Shown one piece after another: positions 13,710 through 26,840 of a stretch of 64,000 nucleotides of DNA. Below the pieces are notes generated by a model. That model had not been told where the DNA came from, searched no databases, and worked only from the letters and a program-made list of their open reading frames with translations. Each line of letters begins with the position of its first letter. Within the stretch, counting starts at the first letter, position 1. Source of the DNA: Trichopria drosophilae (taxonomy: Eukaryota; Arthropoda; Insecta; Hymenoptera; Diapriidae); the NCBI GenBank assembly GCA_030407085.1, contig CM059583.1, forward strand, positions 207,140,001 to 207,204,000. Direction: 5' to 3'. The position numbers and the translations under genes are program-made.

Positions 13710-14194
13710 CTGTGCGGTACTATTTCCCAAAATGCTGTTGCATTGACTTAAAATTTCTTTGCAATCAATAAAATGTATACATAAAATTAGTGTAAATAGA
13801 TTAATTACCCAATAAAAGATAGAAGATGAATTTGTATAAAAATAGACACAGAGTAATGTAAATATAATTCTAATGTTGATTTAGAAATAAAATTGCCTAA
13901 TCTAAGAAGTTTTTCATGTTTTTTAGTGATTTTCTTCTTACGATTGTAAATATATGGCATTGTTTTCTTATCAAATTAACTTTTGCGTCTGTAACAATTG
14001 GTATTGGAAAATGGAATGCGTTTTATGTTCAAAATACCAAATGGTTCCGAAAAGCAAATAAGGTCACTAATGGGTATTTAAAAATGGCGAAATATATGAA
14101 TTACATTCTAAAACAAAGGTAAATATATAAAAATATTTACGAATAGAAAAATCATTTTTCGATGACTCCAATAATTTCTTAATAGTACAGAATT

Positions 14195-14397
14195 ATGACG
14201 CTGAAGCTAGCAGCAGATTCGCAGCTGCGGATTCAAGAAAACGGTGGAAATGGACAATTTCTTATTAAAAATTACTTGCATTTAAACATTTTTAGACAAA
14301 TTTTATACAAATAATCTGTTTTTGGCAATTTTAATGGCTGAAAACCATAGTTTTTTTTAATCCGCTGCTGCGAATCTGCTATTAGCTTCAGCGGCAT
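14195..14397. mobile_element. Mutator-type short element with 9-bp target duplication
   Basis: Ends ATGACGCTGAAGCTAGCAGC and GCTATTAGCTTCAGCGGCA are inverted, and the repeat continues into CAGATTCGCAGC. The 9 bp TACAGAATT occurs exactly on both sides (14186-14194, 14398-14406). Duplications of 9 bp are typical of Mutator-like elements. No transposase is present. Confidence 0.75.
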
Positions 14398-14627
14398 ACA
14401 GAATTTTAAAATATTTTCAAAATAATTAAAATGATATAGAATAATTGTATTTAAATCTAGTGATTAAAAAATTGCATATTTCATTGATGATCGGAAAATT
14501 CAAATTTGTAACCGATCGCTTTTAAGTACTAACGAAAATAATTAAATCGCCTCAAAACATTGAAAAAACACCAACTGTGTTTACATTTGAACTAAAAAAC
14601 TTAAATTTAAACCAATCCTAACATTAA

Positions 14628-14914
14628 CCCTTTCGTTGGCATTGACGCAATAGTGCGCACATCGTTTTTTTTCTATTTAACTTGCTTCGATTTGGAATCC
14701 AAGTCGAACTTGGGGGTTTTTGGGGTCGCTGAATCCGAATCTGAAGTCAAAATTTAAAAATTCAAAATGGCGGCCGAAAATGAAAAAAGTTACTCGATAG
14801 TAACGAAATTTGTTACTCAGGGGTTTTCGGGGTTGCTAATTACGAATTCAAGCTTGAAATTTCAAAATTCGTAATCAGTGACCTTTTGTAGAATTTTCTG
14901 TGCCAACGAAGGGA
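14628..14914. mobile_element. piggyBac-type short element, TTAA flanks
   Basis: Ends CCCTTTCGTTGGCA and TGCCAACGAAGGGA with TTAA on both sides (14624-14627, 14915-14918). Confidence 0.75.
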
Positions 14915-15449
14915 TTAAAGTGGGCCAAAGTTTATAAATCTAATGGACAGTTACGAAACACATATTAAATTTTGGTTCCTTGACGCAACATGTAAAACGT
15001 AACTAAATAAATCAGAAAACTTTAAAATATAATTAAACAAATTTAATACTAAACTAATTAACGCAACGATATAGTGCGAAACTCTTATCTATCGAAAAGT
15101 TCTATAATATAAATAAAAACGTATTTTTTATCCTTTATATACAATTACAACCTACTTGTGTCTGAACTGTAGCGAAAGAATGAAATAACACCAGTCGATT
15201 AACACGAGTTTGCAGTGTTTATACTATCGATGGATATAAACACAATCGATTGTTACAGAGAATCGCATTTAAAACCCATATTACGTATCCGCAAATAAAA
15301 ATATGTTTTTGTAAAGAATTTTCAAAATCTACGATCGGTGATATATGTCAAATTGTTTAAAAATCCAAATTTTAAGCATCGAATAACTCGATTAACAAAA
15401 CATTGACATGACAGGATGAAAAATTTGACTTTGATGAAGTCAGTGCTAC

Positions 15450-16130
15450 CCCCAGGACGCGCAACCCCAAAGAAAACACAGGATGATGTCACCCTCCCCC
15501 ACTTGTGCTCCAATCACAGAACGCGTACACCGTCTGTTTACTTCTATACTGGTTAAAAAAAAAAAAAAAGGCAAGAGCGTCGACGATGGCTCGTTGCACC
15601 CGGAAACGCCCGTCGCCGTGACCGCGTCCTCGAGGTACGCCGAAAAGGTCGCGCCGGGAAAAAGGGGATACTCCACGAAGATGCGGGAGGAAATCGCGTG
15701 TAAACAAGATGGAGGACTGACAATCGCGAGCCAGTAGGGACGACGAGGACGATCGAAACGAAACGAATTATCACTGAAATTCCACTTACCAAAAGGGAAT
15801 CCACTCCTCGAAGACGACGCTGGATATCTCAGTTGTCTCTCAACGGCGTCTCCACAGGAAGAAAACACATCGTGAACTTTTCCTCGGTCTGTCATCGGCC
15901 GCACTCGACTCGTCGCCACGCATTTTTTTTTTCTCAAGTTCCACGAGGACGACCCTCGGAGATGTTCCTGGTTAAAACTTTTTCACCACGCCGAATTTCA
16001 CACACAAACACGTAACCGATATATGTAATCACCACCTTTAGAGAATCTCGCGGCTTCCCGTACAGCGCACTCTTCCTCGGTCTTCGTTGACTCTGGCCTC
16101 TGTTGGCTGGTTCGGCTTTCTTCCTCTCAC
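15450..16130. promoter_or_regulatory. CpG-rich island, candidate promoter and 5' exon of an unseen gene
   Basis: A stretch with many CG dinucleotides and few of the A/T runs seen elsewhere. It contains AAGATGGAGGA (15706-15716), the same 11 bases found at the ILK promoter. Open frames on both strands here have no recognisable protein domain and are likely noncoding. A minus-strand donor TTTTG/GTAAGTGG at 15790/15789 would end a 5' exon running from about 16100. No coding exon to go with it is visible in the window. Confidence 0.45.
15790..16100 (-). other. Possible noncoding first exon ending at a consensus splice donor
   Basis: GTAAGT at 15789-15784 (minus strand) directly follows CCCTTTTG. 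Transcription to the left would require an intron running beyond the window or into the unassigned 1-15400 region. Upper limit is arbitrary. Inference only. Confidence 0.25.
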
Positions 16131-16373
16131 CTCCCCGAGTCCCCTTGCCCTAGTCTCTTCCACGTATGTACATGGAGCTTTGACTTGTGTTACCGACATG
16201 CGCTAGTGTTGGAAAATGTTCTCCTTCCCCCCCATGGTTGATGTATATGAGATTTCTCCCTTCCACCTGCGATGTCCCTTCTCTTTCTAGACTGTTTCTT
16301 TCTAGTGAGTTTCGGACATCGTTCGGTGGTGCCTGGGTCACGTACACAACTTATACCTGCTATATATACTCAC

Positions 16374-16391
16374 TTCTCTCTCTCTCTCTCA
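16374..16391. repeat. (TC)n microsatellite
   Basis: Short CT/TC run beside the CpG island. The rest of 16131-16700 has no recognisable gene. Confidence 0.7.
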
Positions 16392-16701
16392 CTCCGTTAC
16401 GTCTTTTTGCTTTCTTTAAAACGTCCTTTTACAAATGTATACCGTCTTCGTTTCCACACGAGTGTACATATCTAGATTGTGTATATTTGCACGTATAGAA
16501 ATTGTGCGCATCGTTTTAGCTTCCATCTCCGTGCGAGTGCCATTTTGGCGACGATTTCGTTGGCGGGAAAGTTTGAACTTTTTGAACGAGGAAATGCGAC
16601 GGAAAATTCTTCCTTGTTGAGAAATTCACTGCAACTTTGTTTATCGCATCATTTTATTTATGAAAAAAACTTAAAACAAAGATCAACTCGTTTCTTCCCT
16701 A

Positions 16702-17828
16702 CACTGTAAAAAATGGAAATGTAAATTTACAACTTGCAGAGTGGGACCCAATACAATACTCCTTCCCTTATTCTAATTTTTTCTCTTCTCCTATTCTAAA
16801 ATTTCCCCTCACGCGTTCTCCTCACTGACATGTGTTGACGTGTGGATTTTTTAAATACAAATAACGGCGCATGCGCAACAAAAGAAAAAGAGATAAAAGT
16901 CGGACTACAAATCTAAGTAGTGGGGGAGAGGGGAAAATTAGAATAAGGGAAGGACTACTGTATTGCCCATGCTACTAAGTAGGACTTTTACGCAATATTA
17001 TTGTACATTTACATAGATACTGTAAATATTACTTTTTTACCTTTGTAAATGTCAACTTGTAATTGTAAATTTACAATTGAAAGTGGATTTTACAGGTTAC
17101 AGTAATATTACACCGTAGAGAAGTTTAAATTCTCCAAGAGTAAATTTACAACAAAATATAGGAAAAATGTTAGGTTATGTACTAAAGCGCGATAGCCTTA
17201 TGCGGGAAGGCGATTTGAATTCTACATTATTTGGTACAATGTATGCAGGTAATCCTGAACCAATTGCTTGTAATAATAATTTGTTATTTTAATAATTTAT
17301 GAATTTATATTTTATGATTTAATGTTTTCTTTCAACAAAAGTTTTATCGACAAAATGATTAATAGCTCTAAAACTTGCTTTCGATCAAAGTTTTTCTATC
17401 AATAAAAGAATTTAGATTTAATGTTTTCTTTCGACAAAAGATTATAGCTCTGAAAACCTCTAAAATATTAAAATACATCTTATAATGAATTTTACAATAT
17501 ATTCCTCTGTTTTACATTTAAAAATCAAAATAAAACTGAAATATGTGGAATTTTAATGTAAAAATTAATTTTACTACACCAATGGTTTTTCCCCTCATAT
17601 TGTAAATTTACCATGTTCAGCATGGGCTCGATTTTTACCCACTTATAGCGTGGGGAAAACGCGTCGAGTTGTAAATTTACCACCTTCAGTGTAGGGAATT
17701 TACTAATCGTTCTGAAATTCCTAACCTCTCGTAGGAAATTTACAACTTTTAACGTAGGGAATATCACCATATTTTTAGGCATGAAAATCACAACAAAATT
17801 GTAAATTTCATTTACATTTTTTACAGTG
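16702..17828. mobile_element. TA-flanked element with CACTGTAAAAAATG ends
   Basis: Ends CACTGTAAAAAATG and CATTTTTTACAGTG are perfect inverted repeats, followed inside by AAATGTAAATTTAC-like words. TA is present on both sides (16700-16701, 17829-17830). A second element (16750-16964) is nested near its left end. The interior is rich in GTAAATTTAC words, as at 61140-61345. Confidence 0.75.
16750..16964. mobile_element. Nested foldback element (215 bp)
   Basis: Ends AATACAATACTCCTTCCCTT and AAGGGAAGGACTACTGTATT mirror each other and continue into ATTCTAATTTT/AAAATTAGAAT. It sits inside 16702-17828, so it inserted later. A short relic with AAAATAAGGGAAGG lies at about 52250. Confidence 0.7.
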
Positions 17829-17830
17829 TA

Positions 17831-18945
17831 CACAGAAAAAAATAAGTCTTAAATTTGTTACATCTTAAATTCATCATTAGGTGAGGCTTAATTTCAGTCC
17901 AAAATCGCGTTAATTTTCTGAAATTTAGTCAATATTTAGGCTTAGAGTCTTACTTTTAGACAACAAAACTGACTTTTAGCCAATATTTTGTTTTGAAATA
18001 AGATTCGTATAATTTAGATACCATAAGGTCGATAAATCTTATTTTAAGCCAAAATATCGTCTAAAAGTCAGTTTTGCTCACTGAAGGTAAGACTTAAAGC
18101 CAAAACACTGATTGAATTTAAGAAAATTAACGCAATTTCGGGCTTATCCCGAATTAGTCAGAAAGTAGGTCGTTTGACTTTTTTTAGAGCACATTTCAAA
18201 ATCATTCGGAACTCTATTTTTTTGCATGAGTTCATAAAGATCTCATAATTACATCATGTTCAAAAAACCTTGGAAAAGTGGGTAGTCTGACTTCTTTTAG
18301 AGTACATTTCGAAGTCATTCTGAACTCTTTTTTATTTGTTTGGTTTTCAACGTGTTTTTTGCTTAATATCGTAATGAAAAACACCCGAAACATGTAATTT
18401 TTCAACTTTTAGGTACACATTCAAAATTATTTTTGGAATTTCTTATATAAAATATAAATGCTGTAATTTTATTCACACATAGCATCTTCCACAAGGATAC
18501 AAGTTTGCAAACACGTGTCTCTTGTAGAAATAAAAACAAAAAACGGTCGAATCCATTTCTTCGAATTATTCAAAACGATAACGTAATTAACTTCATGATG
18601 AAATATATTATTCTACTTAAAAAAAACAACAAAAGGACACGAGATTTTTTTATTGTAAATAAGTTTTTTTTTTATTGTAAATAATGTTGTCAGTGAAAAA
18701 ATCTGATTTTTTTGTGAAAAACCAAGCATAACTTTTTCGGAATGGACTCGATTGCTTTTTTAATGGCAGATTCGGAAAGATCGATCAATTTTACGTCGAA
18801 AATCTTTTGTCTAAAATTTGTTTAATTGAATTTTAAAGAAATATTCCGAAAATGTTGGTGAAATTTGTGTCGTGGGTTAAATTAAGCCTCTCCTGATGAT
18901 GAATTTAAGATGTAACAATTATTTAAGACTTATTTTTTTTCTCTG
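17831..18945. mobile_element. TA-flanked element with CACAGAAAAAAATAAGTC ends
   Basis: The left end CACAGAAAAAAATAAGTCTT and right end AAGACTTATTTTTTTTCTCTG are inverted, continuing into TTACATCTTAAATTCATCAT against ATGATGAATTTAAGATGTAA. TA lies on both sides (17829-17830, 18946-18947), the left TA being shared with the preceding element. The stretch 17895-18140 is itself a hairpin. The ends resemble those at 4451 and 32130. Confidence 0.7.
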
Positions 18946-19967
18946 TAGCGGCCACGAAAATAATTTTTCTGGTAATCGATTCCAGGTTTGACTTTATCAA
19001 ATCTGGCGACAGTTTTTGTATTCAACGAGTGTTTTTTGTTTTTATTGTGGCGGTTTGAAACTGACAAATAGAAAAAAAAAATATTTTCTCTTTTTTCGTT
19101 AATCGATCCTGATTATTGGATCTGGTAGACTAATTGTTTGTAAAAATGAGGGAAATTTGTGATATTCAATATGGCGAACGTAAAATAGCGAAAAGTTGGC
19201 TTTTTTAGATGTAATTTCAAAATTACTGATGAAATCGTCTAAATTTTGTGAAAGTGTAAGTCAAATAATTATGAATGTGAACAAAAAAAAGATATTTTTC
19301 AATATTTATAATTATAGCGTTGTCATAAAATGAAATATCGTTTAAAAAATAGCTTTCTTCTCGTTTTTTTATCATTATGAAAAAAAAAAGAGAAAACGAA
19401 TATTTTGTAACGACATTTTAATAAATATATTTTTGTGTTCTTTTTTATATAAAATTGTTATATTAAAATATAAAAAACCTCGTGTCCTTTTGTTTTGTTT
19501 TTTAAGTAGAATAATATATTTCATCATGAAGTTAATTACGTTATCGTTTTGAATAATTCGAAGAAATGGATTCGACCGTTTTTTGTTTTTATTTATACAA
19601 GAGTCACGTGTTTGCAAACTTGTATCCTTGTGGAAGATACTATGCGTGAATAAAATTACAGCATTTATATTTTTTGAAAGAAATTCCAAAAATAATTTTG
19701 AATGTGTACCTAATAGTTGAAAAATTACATGTTTCGGGTGTTTTTCATTACGATATTGAGTAAAAAACACGTTGAAAACCAAACAAATAAAAAAGAGTTC
19801 AGAATGACTTCGAAATGTACTCTAAAAGAAGTCAGACTACCCACTTTTCCAAGGTTTTTTGAACATGATGTCATTATGAGATCTTTATGAACTCATGCAA
19901 AAAAATAGAGTTTCGAATGATTTCGAAATGTGCTCTAAAAGAAGTCAAACGACATAATTTTCTGACT
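18157..19967. repeat. Large inverted repeat, arms about 0.5 kb
   Basis: The left arm (about 18157-18660) and right arm (about 19485-19967) match closely in inverse: AAACCTTGGAAAAGTGGGTA against TACCCACTTTTCCAAGGTTT. The left arm lies inside the 17831-18945 element while the right arm lies outside it. The open frame at 19375-19782 is only the arm read through. Confidence 0.8.
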
Positions 19968-22900
19968 TCTATCAGAACACATTTCGAAAACATTCTGAAC
20001 TCTTTTCTATTTTTCTGTCTTAGAAGCATCATCCAATATGTTTTGTAGTTAGTATTTGCGTAAATAAACAATTATAAAAGTTTTAATTTTATAGTTTAAC
20101 CTGTATTCTGAAAATTAAAAGTTAGAAAGAATTCTCTTGTAAGTACAGTTTTTTTTTAGTACGCTAAACACAAATTTTGTATTACAATACATACATTTAA
20201 AAATTAGAAAAAATAACACATTGCAACAAAAAACTTTTTCAAAATTTTCATAACCGATTAAGGACAAAATGTACAAAAATTTAACAGTATTTTTTAGTAT
20301 TACGACGCAATGAAAACAAGTTTTGAATTGAATATTAAAAAAGGCTGAAATTAAAAAATACAAAAATTGCATGTGATTAATGAATAAAAGATCCGAGTTT
20401 TCAAGTTTGCTGTTTCATTTATCATTTTTTATGATTTTCCGCGTTAGAATGTCTTGTACGGTTATAAATAACAAATCAAAAATGTTTGGACTTCAAAATG
20501 CTGAAGCCTATTTTAAAAAATTTAAAATGACAGTCCCTAAAATGGCGTCGGAAATGAAAATTTAAATGAAAAATAATGATTAGAGAAGTAAAATATAGTA
20601 GTAACATTAGTGATAACATTAACAATAAATGTCAGAAGAAGAAAGATTATTTAATTAAAAATATTTAGTTTTGATATATATCCAGGAACAAATCCAAAAA
20701 AAGCAAATGTATTAATTAGTAATTCTGTCTCTCTTAATATAAATTTAATATTAGTTTTTAGAATTTAACAATTCGGACCAAATACTTAGTGGATAAAATA
20801 TAAAAAATGGCATTTTTTACTTAAATAATGTTATCATCTTCGACATATTATGGCTTCTAATAAAATAATCAAAATCACTCAGTTATCAGACTATAGTAAT
20901 GAACACTATATAACTTCGTATTAATAATGATTCTTATCTATCTATCTTATTAATGATTCTGAAGTGTTTAAAGGTTAACAAATTAAATTCGTAGAACAAT
21001 ATATAAAATTATATTCTTATTCGTAACAAAAATGATCTTCTTTCTATGCATTTTGAAGATATAAAAATATTTTCGACCTGAAAGATTAGGAATAAAGAAA
21101 AAACAAATATTTTCTGACTCTTTTGGATATCTTTAATTTTTAATTTATCACCCCACATTTCAGACAACGCAACCCAAAGTACCTGCAAATATTGGTACCT
21201 GTGGTTGGCATCCAGCAAGGATCCAGTTTTCATAGTTTGTTGAGAGTCGAAAGTTTTGGGTGCTTATGGGCGCTTTGGGCGTTAATGTGTTATTAAGTAA
21301 AATAAGTCTAAAGATCTCAATGTTCTAAGTTTTCAAGTAATTTTAGTCGACGAATTTAAATTATATCGACTTTTAAATTTATTAAAATTAGTTTTACCCT
21401 TACCCTTTATTGTCAATAAATAATACCTATTTTCTTTAAAACAAAGTAAAAATTTCTTTTAACTTCAAAAATGTTTTTGCAATTTAAAAAAATGCGGAAT
21501 TAGGATTTAACAAATTATTTGCTGATTCAAAACAATTTTATTTTAAATTAATAAGAATTTTTTTTATGTCAACAATAATTTGAGGGGAATGTTTTCGTTT
21601 AAAAATTTCATTATTTGATATTAAAATATTTGGTTATATAAAATTCTTGTAACGTGTATGCTTAAAGAATAAAAAATGATTGGGACTCGAAAATTTTCCC
21701 TTAGTTTTCAGTAAGTAAATTATTATGTTTATATTAGTGTTGTCTAATAATGTAATTAAGGTAAAAGGTTAAAGGTAAAAAATTAAGGTTAAAGTACATG
21801 AATGCTATCGAAATTGTTTTTTTTTTTAAATCTATGAACTGTAGGAATAACCAGAACCATTTATTGTTTAATGCAAATTATAATTTTAATATAATCTTGT
21901 GTACAAAATATGACGGATGAAAAAAACTTGTATACAGAATGATAATTAAACCTTTTAACATTTTCTGTTCTGCATTTGTGTGAAATAAATTATTTATTGT
22001 TTTTACATTAGCTCAGAATTACATGAAAGAAAGTTTGTTTGCGCTAAGAAAAAATTGAATAAATTATATTTTTGCTTGAGTACGTTGGTAATCTGATTCA
22101 TTTGATGGATAATTGAAAACACAATAATAAAATACGTTTATTGTATACTATATAGATATATCATCTAAAATGTATCAAATACACTTTTGGTATTCAAACA
22201 GATGTGCAATACATTCAATACCATTTTTCTTCGTCTGGATATCTTTAAAAGATACTTCTGTAAAATCAAGAAGTATTGATCTAAGAATAGTATATTATGT
22301 TACAAGGGCGCTAATTACCAATCTTCGACCAATGCAGTAGCACGTGCGAAGCGAGGGTAACAAACACACTCGTCGCAAATCGATATTTCGCTCATGTTTC
22401 ATGGCGTGGAGCTCAGGGCGCAAAATCGTGTTCTACTCCCGGAATGTTAAATTGAAGAAATAATGTTATTGAAGGCAAGGATAATTTTTTGAAATTAAAA
22501 AAATGTCATTAAAGTCAAGGAATCATATTTTCAAATTAAAAAACTTTTCCTTTGTAACACTTTGCACAATTATTTACGTTGATAAAGGATGATTAACCAA
22601 ATTATTTCTATAACTGAAACAATAGTAGTTTTCGATTTGTAAGAATTATTTCTGTGAATGTGCAGAAAACAACTTGGTTTTTGGACGACTCGAAGGCCAG
22701 AGGGACATTCACAAAAAAAAAAAACATTTTTGCACATGCATCGTACATTAGTTTACATTGCAAATGTGTGCGAAAAAAAGACAAATAAAATAGCAAATTG
22801 TAACATAAATATTTGTTTAAATCGATAGCAATGTAAAAATTTGTTAAATAACTTCAAAATAATTATACTGAAGTTTTTTAAATTGTCATTTAATTTACAA

Positions 22901-24374
22901 CATACTACAAACTTACAATATATTATTTTTAACGCTATTTATATAACATATTTATTTACTAGTATATATAATCGTTATTATTACCATAACATACTTGCTA
23001 TTACGTCATAGCTAATTAATTGTATATAAATTATATCCAAAAGTTCCAAACTGGTGTCCGAATGCAGTCGAGTCCTATTGTTTTGAATTATACGATGACT
23101 ACTATTCTAATTATCTTTTCTATAACATTTTCCTCTCTTAAGTGTTCATTAATGATAAATTAAATGTTATTCATTAAAAAGAATTGATATTCATATACAA
23201 AATAAAACTTATCTATGTATTTCAAATTTAAGGAAAGAGTACAAATATTCCTATTAGTGTTAGTAATTGAAGTAATATCAATTATAATTTGAAAATTAAG
23301 GGGTCAATTATATGTTTTTATGATTTTTGTTATCAGGCCTATTTCATATGACATTAAAAATTAGTTATGTCATTGGATCTGACGTAATTACTACAGACGA
23401 TTTGTTACATCCAATATACATTTGCATTTAGCTGTATTTTATTACTCGTATCATGAAGTGTATGCTAATGCACTTTTAATAATCTTGCATTAAGCATTTA
23501 TCCAAATTATATATAATTACAATTAGAATACATAATCTATTTTAATCTTTCCGAAAAAAAAATTTATGTAATTTTTACTTTTGAACTTATATAGAATTTT
23601 CTAAAAATGTAAAAAACTTAATATTTGACAAGACTAAAATCTTACCATATAATAAAAGTGTACTATCGTATCGTATCATAATCGTACACTGCGATTCTGG
23701 CTATGATGTATAAAAAATATATAAATTGTATCATTTAAATTAATAAATCGTTGATATTATAGTAGGCTTTATATTTAAAATAAATAAACCATTATATACG
23801 TATGTATGTGAAATGAGGTTAGAAAAGTAGTAGAGACTGTTTTAATAATTGCATGTTGTTTATAACGAGCGGTATACAATAGTTTTAATCTTATTGTATA
23901 TGACAAAAATTGACTTCATAAACCAGTTACAAAATTATGCAAGAGTACATGTTATACATCAGCTTTAAAATAAACTGGGCAACTCTTTTTTTTATTATTA
24001 GTTTATCAGGTTTACCTCTAAATATTTTGTAAATATATTAGGTGATACAAGCCTGTTTATGCTTATTAATAATATAAAAACTTAATTTTTAAATAGCAAG
24101 TACCAGAATACATTCCACGTCTGGAATAAAAAAAAAACTTTCTACGATAATCAAATTTGAATAAAAGCACGATTTTAAACAATGTAACAATTCCTACAGT
24201 TATTTACATTCTAAAAAATTTAAAAGCCATATTTTTATTTTTATTTTTATATTTATTATTTTCATATTTATTGATTTAACGTAACATTTAATTTCAACGA
24301 TGCAAAATTCATTATCCCAAATTTTTCTACGATTTAACAAAAAATAAATAAAACAAAAATATTATCAGGGATTT
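19968..24374. other. No gene recognised
   Basis: 4.4 kb of AT-rich DNA. Short frames have no domain content. A small GC-richer patch at 22297-22440 starts with the TATATTATG/ACAAGGGC motif shared with 9497 and may be a mobile-element end. Confidence 0.5.
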
Positions 24375-24553
24375 ATAACATATTTTATATAAATATATTT
24401 GTTTATTCACAGAATATTAGAACTGAAATTTTGTATATAATTAACTTTAAACCAATATAAAACAAAGTATTATTGGTTTAAAGTTAATTATATACAAAAT
24501 TTCAGTTCTAATATTCTCTAAATAAACAAATATATTTATATAAAATATGTTAT
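24375..24553. mobile_element. Near-perfect hairpin element (179 bp)
   Basis: The arms are almost identical in inverse (ATAACATATTTTATATAAAT at the left end and its complement at the right), meeting around ACAAAGTATT. Differences are a few bases near TTCACAG/CTCTAAA, so it is probably young. No clear target duplication. Confidence 0.75.
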
Positions 24554-25344
24554 GAATCAATGGTAAAATTTTCTCATTTATAAACGTTTTCTAAGGTAAG
24601 TTTTAAATTACAAACTATAGAAAATGATTTAACATTTTCTCTCAAACAATTAACTTTTCTGTGAAGTAAGGTGACTAGATGCATGGAGAAATTTATTCTT
24701 TTTATTGATGATGAGTAGCATTAACCATGGAAAAGATAATAAGTTAGTATACAAATATTATTGTTACATCTACATTAAGATACTAAATGTATAGTTTAAA
24801 AATCAATTAGTATTCATAAACAGCGAGAAAAGAAACTTAGAAGCGTCTTACAACTAAAAAGCGTATATATTTCTTTCGCAATCATACTTTTGGAATAAAT
24901 ATGCGTCCACAACCTGAAATATTTTTGCCTTCGAACACAAGTCAGTGTTTATTAAAACGTCAACAATTTTCTTACCTCTATAATAGGGTTCCACCTTTTT
25001 CAAGATTTTTGTACGTTTAGACACAGTCCGAGTAAAAGACATTTGGTATACAAAAGGTTAGAAAAGGGATATGGGAAATTTTCTTAATTGTACTTACGGT
25101 TATGTTACAATGGAAGAAAACTGTTTCGTGCACACGTGCACCCACAAACTGTAGTCAAAATCTTCTGAAGTATAACTTATATATTATTAATAATTGTGAT
25201 TTTGTACACTATAATTTTATGAACAAAATTCATAAATACGTTGATGTCTCGATTACTGTGGAATGAAAATGGAGCGATTCATTGATGCAAATTCAGTTTA
25301 ACCCTGATCTGGACGTTATGAAATTGGACTAAAATCAAATATCA

Positions 25345-25556
25345 AAAAAAAAAATTTTCTTATTTGAAATAAATATTTACTGAATAGTCGCAACAAAATA
25401 TTTACTTAAAATAAGGAAATAGTTTCTTAATTTAAATAAATATTTACTTGCTGGATAAAATCAAATCAATATTTAGTTGAATTAACAAACTATTTTTCTA
25501 TTATAAGTAAATATTTTTGTTGCGAAACTTGAAATTAAAAAATTTTCTTTTTAGTG
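25345..25556. mobile_element. Short foldback element
   Basis: CGCAACAAAATATTTACTTA on the left mirrors TAAGTAAATATTTTTGTTGCG on the right, and the outer AAAAAATTTTCTT words also pair. The flanking 24554-25344 and 25557-26691 hold no recognisable gene. Confidence 0.6.
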
Positions 25557-26691
25557 TAGAAATGTATCAAATGCGTATGAAGAAATATTTTACAACGGAA
25601 TTTCAAAATTTCATAATATGCGACTTTTATTAAAACCCATAGATCTAATAGCAAAAGAAAAATTGTTGCAAACTTTTACTTGAGAATTGCAATGTCTTTG
25701 GGTTGTTAATAATGTTGCTTTTAATTGAAGTCATATTTCATACTTTGATAATGAGTATCTATTTTATTTTACTTTTTGTTTTGATCAGAAATAATTGAAA
25801 TTTAGTTGCAATTTATTGTTGTGAAACATTTGTTAGAATTTTATTCATTTGTTTTACATGGTTTTCATTATTGTGGTTCGATTTTTTTTATTTTTCCCAG
25901 GTATTCCTGGTTAAATAACCAACTAATGCTGTATCAAAAACAGTAATACACTAGTAACGATAATCGTATTCTACTTTATGATTAACAAAATTTTTATATT
26001 TAAACAAAATAGATTTTCAGTTAATATTATAAGAAAAACGATGTTTTGGTTAATAACATAAGTTTATATACATTTGTTTGCCATTTAAATTACTTTTTTT
26101 TAAATTGTGCAATTTGAAAATAAATAATTCTTAAGAATTATTTCATGAATTCGTTCAAAATTTACCTAAAAGATTGAAAAACTCAATTACATCAATAAAT
26201 AATAAAATGTTTAATGAACACTTTGCTTAAATTTAACAAATGTTTATGACGAATTCTCTAGAATTTTTAACGTTCGAACTTAAATAAAATTAACGTTTTT
26301 TGTGGTATATAAACCAGCCATTTCCCATTACTTTATGACATCTTAGTAAGCACACAAAAATAATAATTGCTTTGAACAACATTTTTTTCTTAAACTAAAC
26401 AAAATGAAAACCAAACTATAGGTAAATTTCGAAAGTCTACTTTCTTTCAAAAAGAAAATTGGAGGTAGCTCTTTTTGTAGTATTTTTCTCTACAGATTAT
26501 GAACATGATAATTTAGATTAGCGATCGGATATACTAAAGCGCCATCTTCAAACAATCGCTTAAAAACATATGTTTTCTTAGTTTCCAAATCGGATTGTGA
26601 TAAATACAAATCGTACCAAAAAATATTTTAAAAAAAATACAGTCAGGAATTCTATACAAAAGTCTATAATTGTTGTTTATTTTATATTTAA

Positions 26692-26840
26692 CCCTTAATC
26701 CCGACTCAAGGGTCATTTTCGACCCAGAGAAAATTCAAATTTTACTTTATAAATTGCATAACTGTAAGCATTTTCAAACGGCAGGATATATTTGATGTAG
26801 TGGGATGAAAAAGCTTTAAAATAGCCGTCAGAACTAAGGG
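26692..26840. mobile_element. piggyBac-type short element, 149 bp, TTAA flanks
   Basis: Ends CCCTTAATCCCGAC and GTCAGAACTAAGGG with TTAA on both sides (26688-26691, 26841-26844). Confidence 0.7.

Noticed and set aside
15446..15937. 163-residue minus-strand open frame in the GC-rich island
   Set aside because: Several overlapping frames are open on both strands because the region is GC-rich. No domain or conserved motif, so coding is not supported.
19375..19782. 135-residue minus-strand open frame
   Set aside because: It lies almost wholly in one arm of the large inverted repeat and has no recognisable domain.
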